From the NCBI RefSeq assembly GCF_006007965.1, contig NZ_CP040748.1, positions 434,001 to 498,000 on the forward strand: a DNA stretch of 64,000 nt. Reading direction: 5' to 3'. A program made the position numbers and the translations under genes. Shown here piece after piece: positions 54,582 to 64,000 of the stretch (its first letter is position 1; each line of letters begins with the position of its first letter). This DNA is from Nocardioides jishulii. GTDB lineage: Bacteria > Actinomycetota > Actinomycetes > Propionibacteriales > Nocardioidaceae. The notes below the pieces were generated by a model. That model ran no database searches, was not told the origin of the DNA, and worked only from the letters and a program-made list of their open reading frames with translations.

Positions 54582-55972
54582 AGGTGGCGGCGCAGCGCCG
54601 TCGCCGCGTCCTCACTGACGAAACCGGTCTCCGCCAGCCGCGACAGGTCCAGCACGCTGCGCGCAGGGCGCGGGGCGACGTCGGTCCGGTCACCGACGTA
54701 CGCCTCGGTGGTGGTGGGCGAGACGCGCTCGGGGTCGGCGCCGACGAGCGAGAAGACGTCGCGGGCGACCTCGTGCCAGGACTGCACAGGGCCGCTGTTG
54801 GTGACGTTGTAGGGGCCCCACGGCGCCCCGCTCTCCAGCAGGTGGCGGGTGGCACGAGTCAGCTCGCCGGTGAAGGTGAGCCGGCCGAGCTGGTCGTCGA
54901 CCACACTCGGGTCGACCCCCTGCTCGGCGAGCCGGCGCATGGTGGCGACGAAGTTGCTGCCCTCACCGATGACCCACGACGTACGGATGACGTAGTGGTG
55001 CGGCGCCGCGGCGACGGCCAGGTCACCGGCTGCCTTGGACTGGCCGTACACGCCCAGCGGGGAGAGCGGGGACTCCTCGGTGTAGCCGTAGGTCGGGGAC
55101 TCAAGGCCGTCGAAGACGTAGTCGGTCGAGAAGTGCACGAGGGTGAAGCCGTGCTCGCGAGCGAGCGCTGCGAGCCGGGCAGGCGCCGCGGCGTTCGTTG
55201 CCCAGGCGGCCCTGCGGCCCTCCGGCGTCTCGGCCGCGTCGACCGCCGTGAAGGCGGCCGCGTTGAGGACCACGTCGTGGGCCCGCCAGTCCCACGACTC
55301 GACGGCGTCCTCGTCGGTGAGGTCGAGCTCTTCACGCGTCACCACGTGGGCGTCGTCGAACTCCGCCGCCAGGGCCCGCCCCAGCTGGCCGCCACCGCCG
55401 ATCACCAGCGGACGCTGTCGCGGGATGGCGGTCGTGGGGTCGAGGCGCGGGTTGTGGCGGTCCTTCTCGGAGATCTCCGACTCGGCCAGGGGGATCGGCC
55501 AGACGATCGCCACCGTCGGGTCGTCGAGGGCCAACGCCGGGTAGGTCAGCCCCTCACGCCAGTGCTGGTTGACCAGGTAGGTGTAGGCGGTCCCGTCGAC
55601 CAGGGTCTGGTAGGAGTTGCCGACGCCCCGCGGCACGAAGACAGCCACGCTGGGGTCCATCTCGAGGGTGAAGGTCGCACCGAACGACGCACCGGCGCGC
55701 ATGTCGACCCACGCCGCGAAGATCCGGCCGGTGGCCAGCGAGATGAACTTGTCCCACGGCTCGGTGTGGATGCCCCGCGTGACCCCGCGGTCGGTGTTGA
55801 AGGAGACGTTGTTCTGCACCGGGCCGAAGTCGGGCAGCCCGGCGGCGAGCATCTTCTCGCGCTGCCAGTTCTCCTTGAAGAAGCCGCGGGCGTCGGCGCG
55901 CAGGTCGAGCCGGACGACGAGGAGGCCCGGGATCGGCGTGGTCTCGACGCGGGGGAGCGCTCCGTTGCTCAT
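54575..55972 (-). CDS. fused dTDP-4-dehydrorhamnose 3,5-epimerase and reductase (RmlC-RmlD)
   Basis: 465 residues. Residues ~1-180: RmlC cupin with LRADARGFFKENWQREKM, NNVSFNTDRGVTRGIHTEPWDKF and VPRGVGNSYQTLVDGTAYTY. Residues ~190-465: RmlD SDR with RPLVIGGGGQLGRALA, NAAAFTAVDAAE, STDYVFDG and GVYGQSKAAGD. Does the last two steps of dTDP-L-rhamnose synthesis in one polypeptide. Upstream rmlB follows on the same strand (start 55972, rmlB stop 55980); rmlA is 4 kb away on the other strand. Confidence 0.92.
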   Translation of the reverse strand: MSNGALPRVETTPIPGLLVVRLDLRADARGFFKENWQREKMLAAGLPDFGPVQNNVSFNTDRGVTRGIHTEPWDKFISLATGRIFAAWVDMRAGASFGATFTLEMDPSVAVFVPRGVGNSYQTLVDGTAYTYLVNQHWREGLTYPALALDDPTVAIVWPIPLAESEISEKDRHNPRLDPTTAIPRQRPLVIGGGGQLGRALAAEFDDAHVVTREELDLTDEDAVESWDWRAHDVVLNAAAFTAVDAAETPEGRRAAWATNAAAPARLAALAREHGFTLVHFSTDYVFDGLESPTYGYTEESPLSPLGVYGQSKAAGDLAVAAAPHHYVIRTSWVIGEGSNFVATMRRLAEQGVDPSVVDDQLGRLTFTGELTRATRHLLESGAPWGPYNVTNSGPVQSWHEVARDVFSLVGADPERVSPTTTEAYVGDRTDVAPRPARSVLDLSRLAETGFVSEDAATALRRHLA

Positions 55973-55979
55973 CGGGCAG

Positions 55980-57065
<1,086 letters not shown>

Positions 57066-57869
57066 CTACCGCTGGAGGCGGGACAGGAGCGGGATGAGCG
57101 CAGCGTTCTCCCGGTCCATGAGGGTGACGGCGTCGCCGGCCGACTCCGCTGTCCAGTCGCCGTACTGACTGCTGCCGTAGAGGACGTCGTCGACGACCGC
57201 GAACTGGTACAGCACGCCGAACGGGTCCGACTCCCCGCTCGCGGTGTACGCGAAGGTGAACGTCCCGGCTCCGGCGCGGGCGTTCGCCTTGTCGATCGAC
57301 TCGAAGACCTCCGCGGTGAAGGCGACCTTGTCGGTGTACGAGTCGTTGAAGACGGCGCAGCTCGCGACCGCGTCACGCAGTGCTCGGAGGGTTGCCTGCG
57401 CGGCGTCGGCGCTCTCGTAGCCCAGGATCTGACGGGTGCGACTGACCTCGCCGAGGCCTCCGACGCGAGTGCTCAGCTGGTCCTGGAACCCGGACCTGTA
57501 CAGCACCCCCCAACGGCAGTGGCCCTCCGGCATCTGGATGCCGGCGCCGCGGAGACTGGGGCCGTCGATGAAGGCCTGGCCGTAGGTCTTCGCCCACCCC
57601 CGGTCGAGCGGGAACAGCCCGAACGGGATCGGGTCAGCGGCCCCGGACGGCTCCGTCGAGGGCGGCTCCTCGACCGTCGAGGACGGCTCCGCGACCGGCG
57701 AGGACGGCTCCGCGACCGGCGTGGGCTCACCGACGGGCTGCGTGTCCCGCGTGCTGGCGGCCGAGGTGGGGGCGGCGTCCTCCTCGTCCCACGCCTGCAT
57801 CCCCAGCGGGATCGTGATCGCGGCGATCACACCCAGTGCGGCGAGGAGCAGGAGCAGCTTGCGAGTCAT
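57066..57869 (-). CDS. membrane-anchored hypothetical protein with Pro/Glu repeat
   Basis: 267 residues from ATG 57869: N-terminal signal-anchor (LLLLLAALGVIAAITIPLGM), a Pro/Glu/Ser-rich segment with repeated PVAEPSS-type units (~45-75), then a globular extracytoplasmic domain with three Cys (HCRWGVLY, ASCAVF). I recognise no family. It lies between rmlB and the DUF4012 gene on the same strand. Confidence 0.7.
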   Translation of the reverse strand: MTRKLLLLLAALGVIAAITIPLGMQAWDEEDAAPTSAASTRDTQPVGEPTPVAEPSSPVAEPSSTVEEPPSTEPSGAADPIPFGLFPLDRGWAKTYGQAFIDGPSLRGAGIQMPEGHCRWGVLYRSGFQDQLSTRVGGLGEVSRTRQILGYESADAAQATLRALRDAVASCAVFNDSYTDKVAFTAEVFESIDKANARAGAGTFTFAYTASGESDPFGVLYQFAVVDDVLYGSSQYGDWTAESAGDAVTLMDRENAALIPLLSRLQR

Positions 57870-58028
57870 GGTGGTACTCGTTCCCTCGGCGGCACGGCGG
57901 CACGGCGTCGCGCGCCAGCATGACATGCTCCGTCAGGTCACCGCGTCCTTGAGCGGCCGTCCGGCGCGCCGCGCGACCTCCCGAGCGGCGAACCCGTAGA
58001 GCCGCGTCGCCGCGAGGTCACTGGCTGG

Positions 58029-59900
58029 TCACTGGCTGGCGCGCAACGTCCATGACGAGACGCCCGACAGGGGCGCCAGCTTGCGGCGGGCGGTGCCCTT
58101 GACGGACTCCCAGCCCTCGGGGAGGTCGGTGGCCGTGAAGCCGGGTGGCCACCGCACGGTGACCTTGACGTTCTCCGGGCGCACGGTCGGGTGCGGGTCG
58201 ACGTCGAGGCGGTAGGTCAGCGTCCCGTTCTTGAGCACCGCCGCGTTCGGCACCTCGTACGTCAGTCGCAGCCCTGCCGCCGTCCCCGCGGTGAGCCTCA
58301 CGTCCTGGGTCACGAACGGACGACCGAAGTAGTCGTCGTCGCTGACCTCGACCGCCTCGACTCCCGCCGGGGTGGAGCTGATGGCCTCCACCAGCTCGGC
58401 CTCCTTGGGGAGCAAGGCGGCGAGGCGGACCTCGAGCGTCGGGTCGGTGTAGGCGTGCATCTCGCCCGGCATCGAGGCGGGCCCGAGGTTGTCGAGCGTG
58501 ACCTCCAGTGTGACGCGCGCCGAGCCGTCGCCGCGGAGCTTCACGTCGGAAGTGAGCGTCTTCTGCTGGAAGTAGTCGGCCTTCGAACCGACGAGGTTCT
58601 GGGTGAAGACGCCGACGTAGTCGCCGTCGGTGTCGGAGAGGTCGCCGTCGAAGCCCAGCCGCGCCATCGCCTCCTGGGCATCGTCGTCGCGCAGGTAGAG
58701 GGCCAGGTGGCGGCCCTTCGCGGAGTCGTTGAGGGCGAGCATCGTGCCGACGAAGTCGACGCCCGAAAAGATCCGGTCCATGAACGCCGGGATCAGCGCC
58801 TTGTTGAGCCGCTTGCGCTTCCGCTGCTCTTCAAGGCTGAAGCGGGCGTAGTCGCCGGAGGTGAGCTGGACGAGGTTGGCGGAGGTGACGGTGCCGACCT
58901 CCTCCACCTCGAGCGGACCCGTCACGTCGAGCAGGCGCGCCAGCGCCTGGACGTCGAGTGCGATCACGCCGTCGGGCTCCATGCGCGTCAGGATCTCCCA
59001 TGCGCGCAGGGTCTCCTCGCCCGCCACCGGCCACGACGGGGCGATGTTGGCGTGGGTGATGCGGCGGGCGCCGTCGGTGGCGAAGGTGTTGCCCTCGACC
59101 GGCTCCCAGTGGAACTGCTTGAAGAGCGGGGGCGCGGTCACGACGTCGCGGACCCGGCCGCGGACCAGCGTCCCGGAGTCGAGGTCGACGTGGGAGAAGG
59201 TGAGCATCGATCCGCCGGAGAACTTCATCTCGGCCGGGTTCATCAGCGCGACCACGTAGGTGCGCTTGCCGTCCTTGCCGAGCATGTCGGGCATCTGGCC
59301 GAGCAGCGGCTCGATCCGGTTGAAGCCAGCCACCGCCGGATCGACCTTGCGCAGCGCGGAGTCACGGGCCTCGGCGGTGGTCGCACCGACGAGGGAGTTG
59401 GTGCCGTCGACCTCGTGGAGGTGGTCCTGCGCCGAACGCAGGCGGTCGCCGATCTGCTCCATGCTGACCACGGCCCGTTCGAGGACCTCGAGATCGACGC
59501 TGCCGCGGTCGAGCAGCTTCGAGTCCTCACCCGAGACCTCAGGGTAGAGCTCCTCCGCCACCTCCAGCGCCGACGTCATGTCGTCCATCGCGCTGGCCAG
59601 GTGGCGTACGTCGCGCACTCCGGAGCCGACGCCCGGCATGAGGCCCCAGAACCAGCCGCTGGGGCCGTTGGTCACCGCGGTGACATCGTCGACGTGGGCA
59701 CGCGCCTTCGCCAGGTGCTTCCAGCCCTGGTCGGGTTGGCTCTCCCCCAGGGCGGTGACTGACTTGGTCAGCTCGTCCTGGGCAGCGCTCGCGTCTGCGG
59801 GCACTCCACGCAGGGGAAGCGCCAGGAGGCCGAGGACGACGAGCAGGAACCCGAGCACCCCCAGCGAGAACATCAGCCAGTGGCGTCGTACGTAACTCAC
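58029..59900 (-). CDS. DUF4012 domain membrane protein
   Basis: 623 residues from GTG 59900 (seven bases after CACCAT). One N-terminal membrane helix (~8-30), helical segment to ~190, then the DUF4012 region (GKDGKRTYVVALMNPAEMKFSGGSMLTFSHV; ITHANIAPSWPVAGEETLRAW; EPDGVIALDVQALARLLDVTGP). DUF4012 proteins often occur in exopolysaccharide loci of actinobacteria and may act extracellularly on surface polymers, related loosely to LytR-CpsA-Psr-type roles, but activity is unknown. Divergent from rmlA. Confidence 0.82.
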   Translation of the reverse strand: MSYVRRHWLMFSLGVLGFLLVVLGLLALPLRGVPADASAAQDELTKSVTALGESQPDQGWKHLAKARAHVDDVTAVTNGPSGWFWGLMPGVGSGVRDVRHLASAMDDMTSALEVAEELYPEVSGEDSKLLDRGSVDLEVLERAVVSMEQIGDRLRSAQDHLHEVDGTNSLVGATTAEARDSALRKVDPAVAGFNRIEPLLGQMPDMLGKDGKRTYVVALMNPAEMKFSGGSMLTFSHVDLDSGTLVRGRVRDVVTAPPLFKQFHWEPVEGNTFATDGARRITHANIAPSWPVAGEETLRAWEILTRMEPDGVIALDVQALARLLDVTGPLEVEEVGTVTSANLVQLTSGDYARFSLEEQRKRKRLNKALIPAFMDRIFSGVDFVGTMLALNDSAKGRHLALYLRDDDAQEAMARLGFDGDLSDTDGDYVGVFTQNLVGSKADYFQQKTLTSDVKLRGDGSARVTLEVTLDNLGPASMPGEMHAYTDPTLEVRLAALLPKEAELVEAISSTPAGVEAVEVSDDDYFGRPFVTQDVRLTAGTAAGLRLTYEVPNAAVLKNGTLTYRLDVDPHPTVRPENVKVTVRWPPGFTATDLPEGWESVKGTARRKLAPLSGVSSWTLRASQ

Positions 59901-59960
59901 CGCGCCAATGGTGCCAGAGTGACGGGGGCACTTGTGCAACGTTGGCAAAGGTCGACCCCC

Positions 59961-59966
59961 TAGGGT
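59961..59966 (+). promoter_or_regulatory. -10 hexamer of a probable leaderless transcript
   Basis: TAGGGT followed by exactly 7 bases and ATG 59974; identical hexamer and spacing to the one before the gene at 9451. Confidence 0.65.
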
Positions 59967-59973
59967 TGCGCCC

Positions 59974-60840
59974 ATGCGTGGGATCGTCCTGGCCGGAGGC
60001 ACCGGAAGTCGACTGCACCCGATCACCCTCGGGGTCAGCAAGCAGCTGCTCCCGGTCTACGACAAGCCGATGATCTACTACCCGCTCTCGACGCTCATGC
60101 TGGCCGGAGTGCGAGAGGTTCTCGTCATCACCACGCCCCACGACGCCGAGGCCTTCCAGCGTCTGCTCGGCGACGGGTCGCAGTTCGGCATCGAGATCAC
60201 CTTCGCCGTGCAGCCCAGCCCCGACGGGCTCGCGCAGGCCTTCGTGATCGGCGCCGACCACGTCGGCGACGACTCGGTCGCGCTCGTGCTGGGCGACAAC
60301 ATCTTCTACGGCACCGGGCTCGGCACCCAGCTGCGCCGCTTCGACGGCATCGACGGAGCGGCGGTCTTCGGCTACCAGGTCGCCGACCCGACGGCGTACG
60401 GCGTCGTGGAGTTCGACGCCGACGGCCGGGCGATCTCGCTCGAGGAGAAGCCCACCCACCCGCGCAGCCCGTACGCCGTGCCCGGCCTCTACTTCTACGG
60501 CAACGACGTGGTCTCGTACGCCCGCGAGCTCAGCCCGAGCGCGCGCGGCGAGCTGGAGATCACCGACCTCAACCGCCGCTACCTCGAGGAGGGCCGCCTG
60601 CAGGTCGAGGTGCTGCCGCGCGGCACCGCCTGGCTCGACACCGGCACCTTCGACTCGCTCAACGACGCCAGCAACTTCGTGCGCACCATCGAGGGCCGCC
60701 AGGGCTTCAAGATCGGGGCGCCCGAGGAGGTCGCCTGGCGGATGGGCTTCATCGACGACGCCGGGTTGGCGAAGCGCGCCGAACCGCTGCGCAAGTCCGG
60801 CTACGGTGACTACCTCCTGGGACTTCTGGGCGAGGCGTAA
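59974..60840 (+). CDS. rmlA: glucose-1-phosphate thymidylyltransferase
   Basis: 288 residues. [41 protein letters not shown] is the classic nucleotidyltransferase start; [31 protein letters not shown] and [14 protein letters not shown] complete RmlA. ATG 59974 is fixed by the leaderless promoter. First step of dTDP-rhamnose synthesis; the other rml genes are on the opposite strand 3 kb to the left. Confidence 0.95.
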   Translation: MRGIVLAGGTGSRLHPITLGVSKQLLPVYDKPMIYYPLSTLMLAGVREVLVITTPHDAEAFQRLLGDGSQFGIEITFAVQPSPDGLAQAFVIGADHVGDDSVALVLGDNIFYGTGLGTQLRRFDGIDGAAVFGYQVADPTAYGVVEFDADGRAISLEEKPTHPRSPYAVPGLYFYGNDVVSYARELSPSARGELEITDLNRRYLEEGRLQVEVLPRGTAWLDTGTFDSLNDASNFVRTIEGRQGFKIGAPEEVAWRMGFIDDAGLAKRAEPLRKSGYGDYLLGLLGEA

Positions 60841-60870
60841 CGCAACACCTGCCTGCGGCGAAGTAGGGGC

Positions 60871-61443
60871 ATGGAGACAAACACCGCGCCGACACGGATC
60901 GGCACCGACCCGCAGGCCTTCGAGGTGTTCTACCGAGAACACCTGGCGTACGTCAGCCGCTACGTCGCCCTGCGGACCACCGACCCGCACACGGCAGCCG
61001 ACCTGACCGCAGAGATCTTCTCCCGCGTCATCGTGGCCGCGAGTGGCTACCGGCGCAGCAGCGGACCCCCGCGGGCCTGGCTCACCGGGATCGCCCGCAA
61101 CGTGATCAGCGACCACGCGCGGTCGGCGGCGCGGGAGAGCGCAGCGTACGGCCGGCTGCAGGGCAGACGCCTGCTCGACGAGGACGCCACCGAGCGCCTC
61201 GTCGAGCGGATCAGCGACCACGCCCGCGGCCGTGAGCTCCTGGCCCGGGTGGCCTCACTGCCCGAGGGACAGCGCGCCCTGGTCGAGCTGGTCGCCGTCG
61301 ACGAGCTGCCGCTCACCGAGGCCGCGAAGGTCCTCGGGATCAGCGCGGGCAACGCCCGCATCCGCTGGCACCGCGCCCGCCGCGCCCTGCGCGACGCCGT
61401 GCCTGCCCCCATCCCTGCTCCCGCCCTGGAGGCGACGTCATGA
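60871..61443 (+). CDS. ECF-type RNA polymerase sigma factor
   Basis: 190 residues. Region 2 at ~15-85 (FEVFYREHLAYVSRYVALRT, DLTAEIFSRVI, GPPRAWLTGIARNVISDHAR) and region 4 at ~125-175 (LPEGQRALVELVAVDELPLTEAAKVLGISAGNARIRWHRARRAL). 30 bases after rmlA and overlapping the next gene by ATGA. Subgroup not determined; the downstream membrane protein is the probable regulator. Confidence 0.88.
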   Translation: METNTAPTRIGTDPQAFEVFYREHLAYVSRYVALRTTDPHTAADLTAEIFSRVIVAASGYRRSSGPPRAWLTGIARNVISDHARSAARESAAYGRLQGRRLLDEDATERLVERISDHARGRELLARVASLPEGQRALVELVAVDELPLTEAAKVLGISAGNARIRWHRARRALRDAVPAPIPAPALEATS

Positions 61444-62054
61444 CCACCGAGACCCGACGCGACAACCAGCCCCTCGACTCCTTCGAGTCCTCCCTGCTCA
61501 CCGAGCTCCAGGCCCAGGTGGCGCTCAACGAGGCCGCCGCACCGGCGCGCAAGCGTCGCGGACGTACGGTCCTCGGCGTCAGCCTCGGCGGGTTGGTCGC
61601 CGCCGGCGTCACCGCGTTGGGGGTCTCCTCGCTCACGGCCAGCCCTGCCTGGTCGGTGAGCGAGAGCAACGGCGAGCTGACGGTGAAGGTCAACCGCCTC
61701 GACGGGGCGGAGAACCTGGAGCGGGAGCTCGCCAAGCACGGGGTGAAGGCTGACATCCACTTCCTCCAGCCCGGGATGAAGTGCCAGGACGACCGCTACA
61801 CCGAGGACACGTCGGCGAAGGGACGGCAGCTCTCGATCGGAGGAGAGGAGTTCCAGGTGAAGCTCGACTCAGGCGTCGTGGGCAAGGGTCAGACCTTCGT
61901 GCTCTGGGCCTCCGTGCAGCAGTACGAGAACGGTGCCCGCTCCTCGGTCGACTTCGGGGTCGCCGACGGTCCGGTGGCGCCGTGCAACCCCAGCTCCGAC
62001 AGCCACTGGGACGAGCCGATCGATCCCGACATGGGGGCGCCGGTCGCCGACTGA
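61440..62054 (+). CDS. membrane protein co-encoded with the ECF sigma factor
   Basis: 204 residues: cytoplasmic N-terminus of ~40 residues (SFESSLLTELQAQVALNEAA), one membrane helix (~47-65, VLGVSLGGLVAAGVTALGVSSL), and an extracytoplasmic domain with two Cys (MKCQDDRY, APCNPSSD). The layout is that of an anti-sigma factor, yet no zinc-binding HxxxCxxC motif is present. Translationally coupled to the sigma gene. Confidence 0.75.
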   Translation: MTTETRRDNQPLDSFESSLLTELQAQVALNEAAAPARKRRGRTVLGVSLGGLVAAGVTALGVSSLTASPAWSVSESNGELTVKVNRLDGAENLERELAKHGVKADIHFLQPGMKCQDDRYTEDTSAKGRQLSIGGEEFQVKLDSGVVGKGQTFVLWASVQQYENGARSSVDFGVADGPVAPCNPSSDSHWDEPIDPDMGAPVAD

Positions 62055-62089
62055 GTCGTCAGCCTGAGTCGTCAGCCTGAGTCGTCAGC
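62051..62089. repeat. three 13-bp tandem repeats at convergent stop codons
   Basis: CTGAGTCGTCAGC three times, all identical. The first copy holds the plus-strand stop (62052-62054), the third the minus-strand stop of the GMD paralog (62085-62087). Confidence 0.92.
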
Positions 62090-63044
62090 CCAGGTCGGCG
62101 GCCACCATCGCCGCCACCACCTGCTCGAACGTGCGCGTCGGTGCCCATCCCAGGGCCCGGCGCGCACGGCTGGCGTCACCCACCAGCTCGGTCGCGTCGG
62201 CCGGGCGGAAGAAGTCGGGGTCGACGCGGACGTACTGCTCCCAGTCGTCGACGCCGGCGGCGGTGAAGGCCGCGGCCACGAAGTCGCGCACCGAGTGGCT
62301 CACGCCGGTGGCGATCACGTAGTCGCCGGGAGCCTCCGCTCGGCCGGCGCGCACCATCGCGTCGGCGTAGTCGGGCGCCCAGCCCCAGTCGCGGCGGGCG
62401 TCCAGGTTGCCCAGGGCCAGGTCGTCGGCCTCGCCGCGAGCGATCGCGGCCGCGGCCATGGTGATCTTGCGGGTCACGAAGGTGGCCGGACGCCGCGGCG
62501 ACTCGTGGTTGTAGAGGATGAGGCTGCTCGCGTGCAGCCCGCGGGCGCGGGCCTCGGCGACTGCGCGGTGGGCCGTCGCCTTGGCCACGCCGTAGGGGTT
62601 GGTCGGCGCGAGCAGCGTCGACTCGTCCTGCGGGCTGACCGTGGGGGAGCCGAAGAGCTCGGCGCTGGAGGCCTGCACGAACCGGACCTCGTGACCGTTG
62701 TCGGCCATCTCCTCGACCGTCTCGAGCAGGGCCATCGCCGCCTCGGCGTTGACCGCGTAGGAGAGCTCGGGCTCCGACCAGCTCTGGGCCACCGAGCTCA
62801 TCGCCGCCAGGTTGACCACCAGGTCGGGGCCGAGGTCGTTGAGCAGGGCGCGGGTCGACTCGGGGTCGGTGACGTCGCCGACGTGCAGCGTCGCGCCCTC
62901 GGGGACGTACGTGGTGGCGTCGTCGCGGCGTACGAGGCCGTGGACCTCGACGCCGTCGGCGAGCAGCTGCTCGGCCAGGTAGGAGCCGTCCTGCCCGGCG
63001 ACCCCGGTGATGAGCGCCCGGCCACCCGAGGCTGACGCGCTCAC
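62085..63044 (-). CDS. GDP-mannose 4,6-dehydratase family protein (second paralog)
   Basis: 319 residues from GTG 63044. ALITGVAGQDGSYLAEQLL, NLAAMSSVAQSWSEPELSY, VQASSAELFG, YGVAKATAHR and LYNHESPRRPATFVTRKI are GMD-family motifs with the Ser/Tyr/Lys catalytic set intact. It overlaps the end of the first gmd (GTGA) and is shorter and more diverged, so it may be a second dehydratase, a reductase or a partner in a hetero-complex leading to GDP-deoxyhexoses. Confidence 0.85.
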   Translation of the reverse strand: MSASASGGRALITGVAGQDGSYLAEQLLADGVEVHGLVRRDDATTYVPEGATLHVGDVTDPESTRALLNDLGPDLVVNLAAMSSVAQSWSEPELSYAVNAEAAMALLETVEEMADNGHEVRFVQASSAELFGSPTVSPQDESTLLAPTNPYGVAKATAHRAVAEARARGLHASSLILYNHESPRRPATFVTRKITMAAAAIARGEADDLALGNLDARRDWGWAPDYADAMVRAGRAEAPGDYVIATGVSHSVRDFVAAAFTAAGVDDWEQYVRVDPDFFRPADATELVGDASRARRALGWAPTRTFEQVVAAMVAADLG

Positions 63045-64000
63045 TTCCAGCCGGCCTTCAGCGCGTCGAGGTCGGCGTCGACCATCATCCGCACCAACGT
63101 CTCGAAGTCGACCTTCGGCTCCCAGCCGAGCACCTGCTTGGCCTTGGATGCGTCGCCGACCAGGGTGTCGACCTCGGCGGGACGCAGGAACTTCGGGTCC
63201 TGGCGGACGTACTTCTCCCAGTCGCTGACGCCGACCTGGTCGAAGGCGATCGTCACCAGGTCGCGGATCGAGTGGCTCACGCCGGTGGCGATCACGTAGT
63301 CGTCGGGCTCGTCCTGCTGGAGCATCAACCACATCGCCTCGACGTAGTCGCCGGCGTAGCCCCAGTCGCGGCGCGCGTCGAGGTTGCCGAGCACCAGCTC
63401 GTCGGCCAGGCCGAGGTGGATCTTGGCGACCGTCTTGGCGACCTTGCGGGTCACGAACTCCTCGCCCCGGCGCGGAGACTCGTGGTTGAAGAGGATGCCG
63501 GAGCTCGCGTGCATCCCGTAGGACTCGCGGTAGTTGATGGTCATGTAGTGGCCGAAGACCTTGCTCACCCCGTAGGGGCTGCGCGGCCACAGCAGCGTCG
63601 ACTCGCGCTGCGGGGTCTCCTGCACCTTGCCGAACATCTCCGAGCTCGACGCCTGGTAGAAGCGCACCCCGCCCAGGTCGTCACCGGCGTACAGGCGCAA
63701 CGCCTCGAGCATCGTCAGCACGCCCTTGGCGGTCACGTCGGACGTGAGCGCGGCGTTCTCCCAGGAGTACGCGACGAACGAGATCGCGCCCAGGTTGTAG
63801 ACCTCGTCGGGCTGCGAGACCGACAGTGCCCGCATCAGGCTCGACATGTCGGTCAGGTCGCCGTTGTGCAGGCGTACGTCGGGCACCAGCTCCTCGACCA
63901 GCTCGCGGCGCGGGTTGTTCTGTCCGCGGATGATGCCGTGCACCTCGTAGCCCTTGGACAGCAGCAGCTCGGCCAGGTAGAGGCCGTCCTGGCCGGTGAT
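63041..64000 (-). CDS. gmd: GDP-mannose 4,6-dehydratase (5' end beyond the window)
   Basis: About 319 residues present; the start is beyond base 64000. The available N-terminal part (ITGQDGLYLAELLLSKGYEV then HGIIRGQNNPRR) lacks only the first few residues. YQASSSEMFGKVQETPQ, SPYGVSKVFGHYMTINYRESYG and LFNHESPRRGEEFVTRKV define GMD. Makes GDP-4-keto-6-deoxymannose, precursor of GDP-fucose or GDP-rhamnose type sugars. Overlaps its paralog by 4 bases. Confidence 0.93.
   Translation of the reverse strand: MTGQDGLYLAELLLSKGYEVHGIIRGQNNPRRELVEELVPDVRLHNGDLTDMSSLMRALSVSQPDEVYNLGAISFVAYSWENAALTSDVTAKGVLTMLEALRLYAGDDLGGVRFYQASSSEMFGKVQETPQRESTLLWPRSPYGVSKVFGHYMTINYRESYGMHASSGILFNHESPRRGEEFVTRKVAKTVAKIHLGLADELVLGNLDARRDWGYAGDYVEAMWLMLQQDEPDDYVIATGVSHSIRDLVTIAFDQVGVSDWEKYVRQDPKFLRPAEVDTLVGDASKAKQVLGWEPKVDFETLVRMMVDADLDALKAGWK

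Overview
The window is about 64 kb of a high-GC actinobacterial chromosome, probably a Nocardioides-like member of the Propionibacteriales. Evidence: mycothiol synthase next to an OmpR-type GlnR, a sulfur block in the same order as mycobacterial sseC-cysA2-thioredoxin, an HbhA-like Lys/Ala-rich protein beside its XRE regulator and a DUF2516 protein, a 13E12/DUF222 HNH protein with an actinobacterial SOS box, and many starts that look leaderless (a TAnnnT hexamer 6-7 bases before ATG/GTG). No rRNA, tRNA, IS element or CRISPR array was seen.

Layout. 1-8.0 kb is phosphate and polyphosphate: pstS (3' part)-pstC-pstA-pstB, then convergent pit, a DUF47 PhoU-like partner and ppk1. 8.0-12.6 kb is housekeeping: dtd, a beta-keto-acid cleavage enzyme, a GT87-like membrane protein, DsrE, nitrobindin, a Fur-family regulator and ygfZ. 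12.7-17.4 kb holds mshD, glnR, a MoaD/ThiS-like protein, a membrane thioredoxin, then a cysteine-containing leader peptide ahead of DUF4395-thiosulfate sulfurtransferase-SseC. 17.4-29.4 kb is mixed: acyltransferase 3, SOS-box HNH protein, a broken gene, metY, an orphan sensor kinase, metX, a GDPD lipase-like secreted protein, a small helical protein plus DUF1023 hydrolase, VanZ-like and a Tat-exported protein.

29.7-41.9 kb is a surface-polysaccharide cluster: capE/capF/capG (UDP-L-FucNAc), a sugar aminotransferase, a PglC-like initiating transferase, a GNAT, three glycosyltransferases, a flippase (wzx) and a polymerase/ligase (wzy). Next comes a decayed copy of the cysN 3' end, a secreted HNH-Excalibur lipoprotein, and the sulfate-activation operon cysC-like fusion / tauE / cysD / cysN (minus strand). 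The cysC-like protein carries a degenerate ATP-sulfurylase-like domain, an APS kinase and a C-terminal low-molecular-weight tyrosine phosphatase. 48.8-50.8 kb is XRE-hbhA-DUF2516. 50.9-64 kb is a second sugar block: a membrane FlaA1/CapD dehydratase, a phosphomannose-isomerase-type cupin, a glycosyltransferase, rmlC-rmlD fusion, rmlB, a DUF4012 protein, rmlA, an ECF sigma factor with a membrane partner, and two adjacent GDP-mannose 4,6-dehydratase paralogs (the second cut by the window end).

As a whole the right half supplies nucleotide sugars (UDP-4-keto-6-deoxy sugars, UDP-FucNAc, dTDP-rhamnose, GDP-deoxyhexoses), assembles and exports a lipid-linked repeat unit, and is interleaved with sulfate activation. 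The most noteworthy items are the APS kinase-phosphatase fusion, the cysteine leader peptide, the cysN tail duplication around the lipoprotein nuclease, several well-formed but unassigned operators, and short tandem duplications of paired stop codons at three convergent gene junctions.
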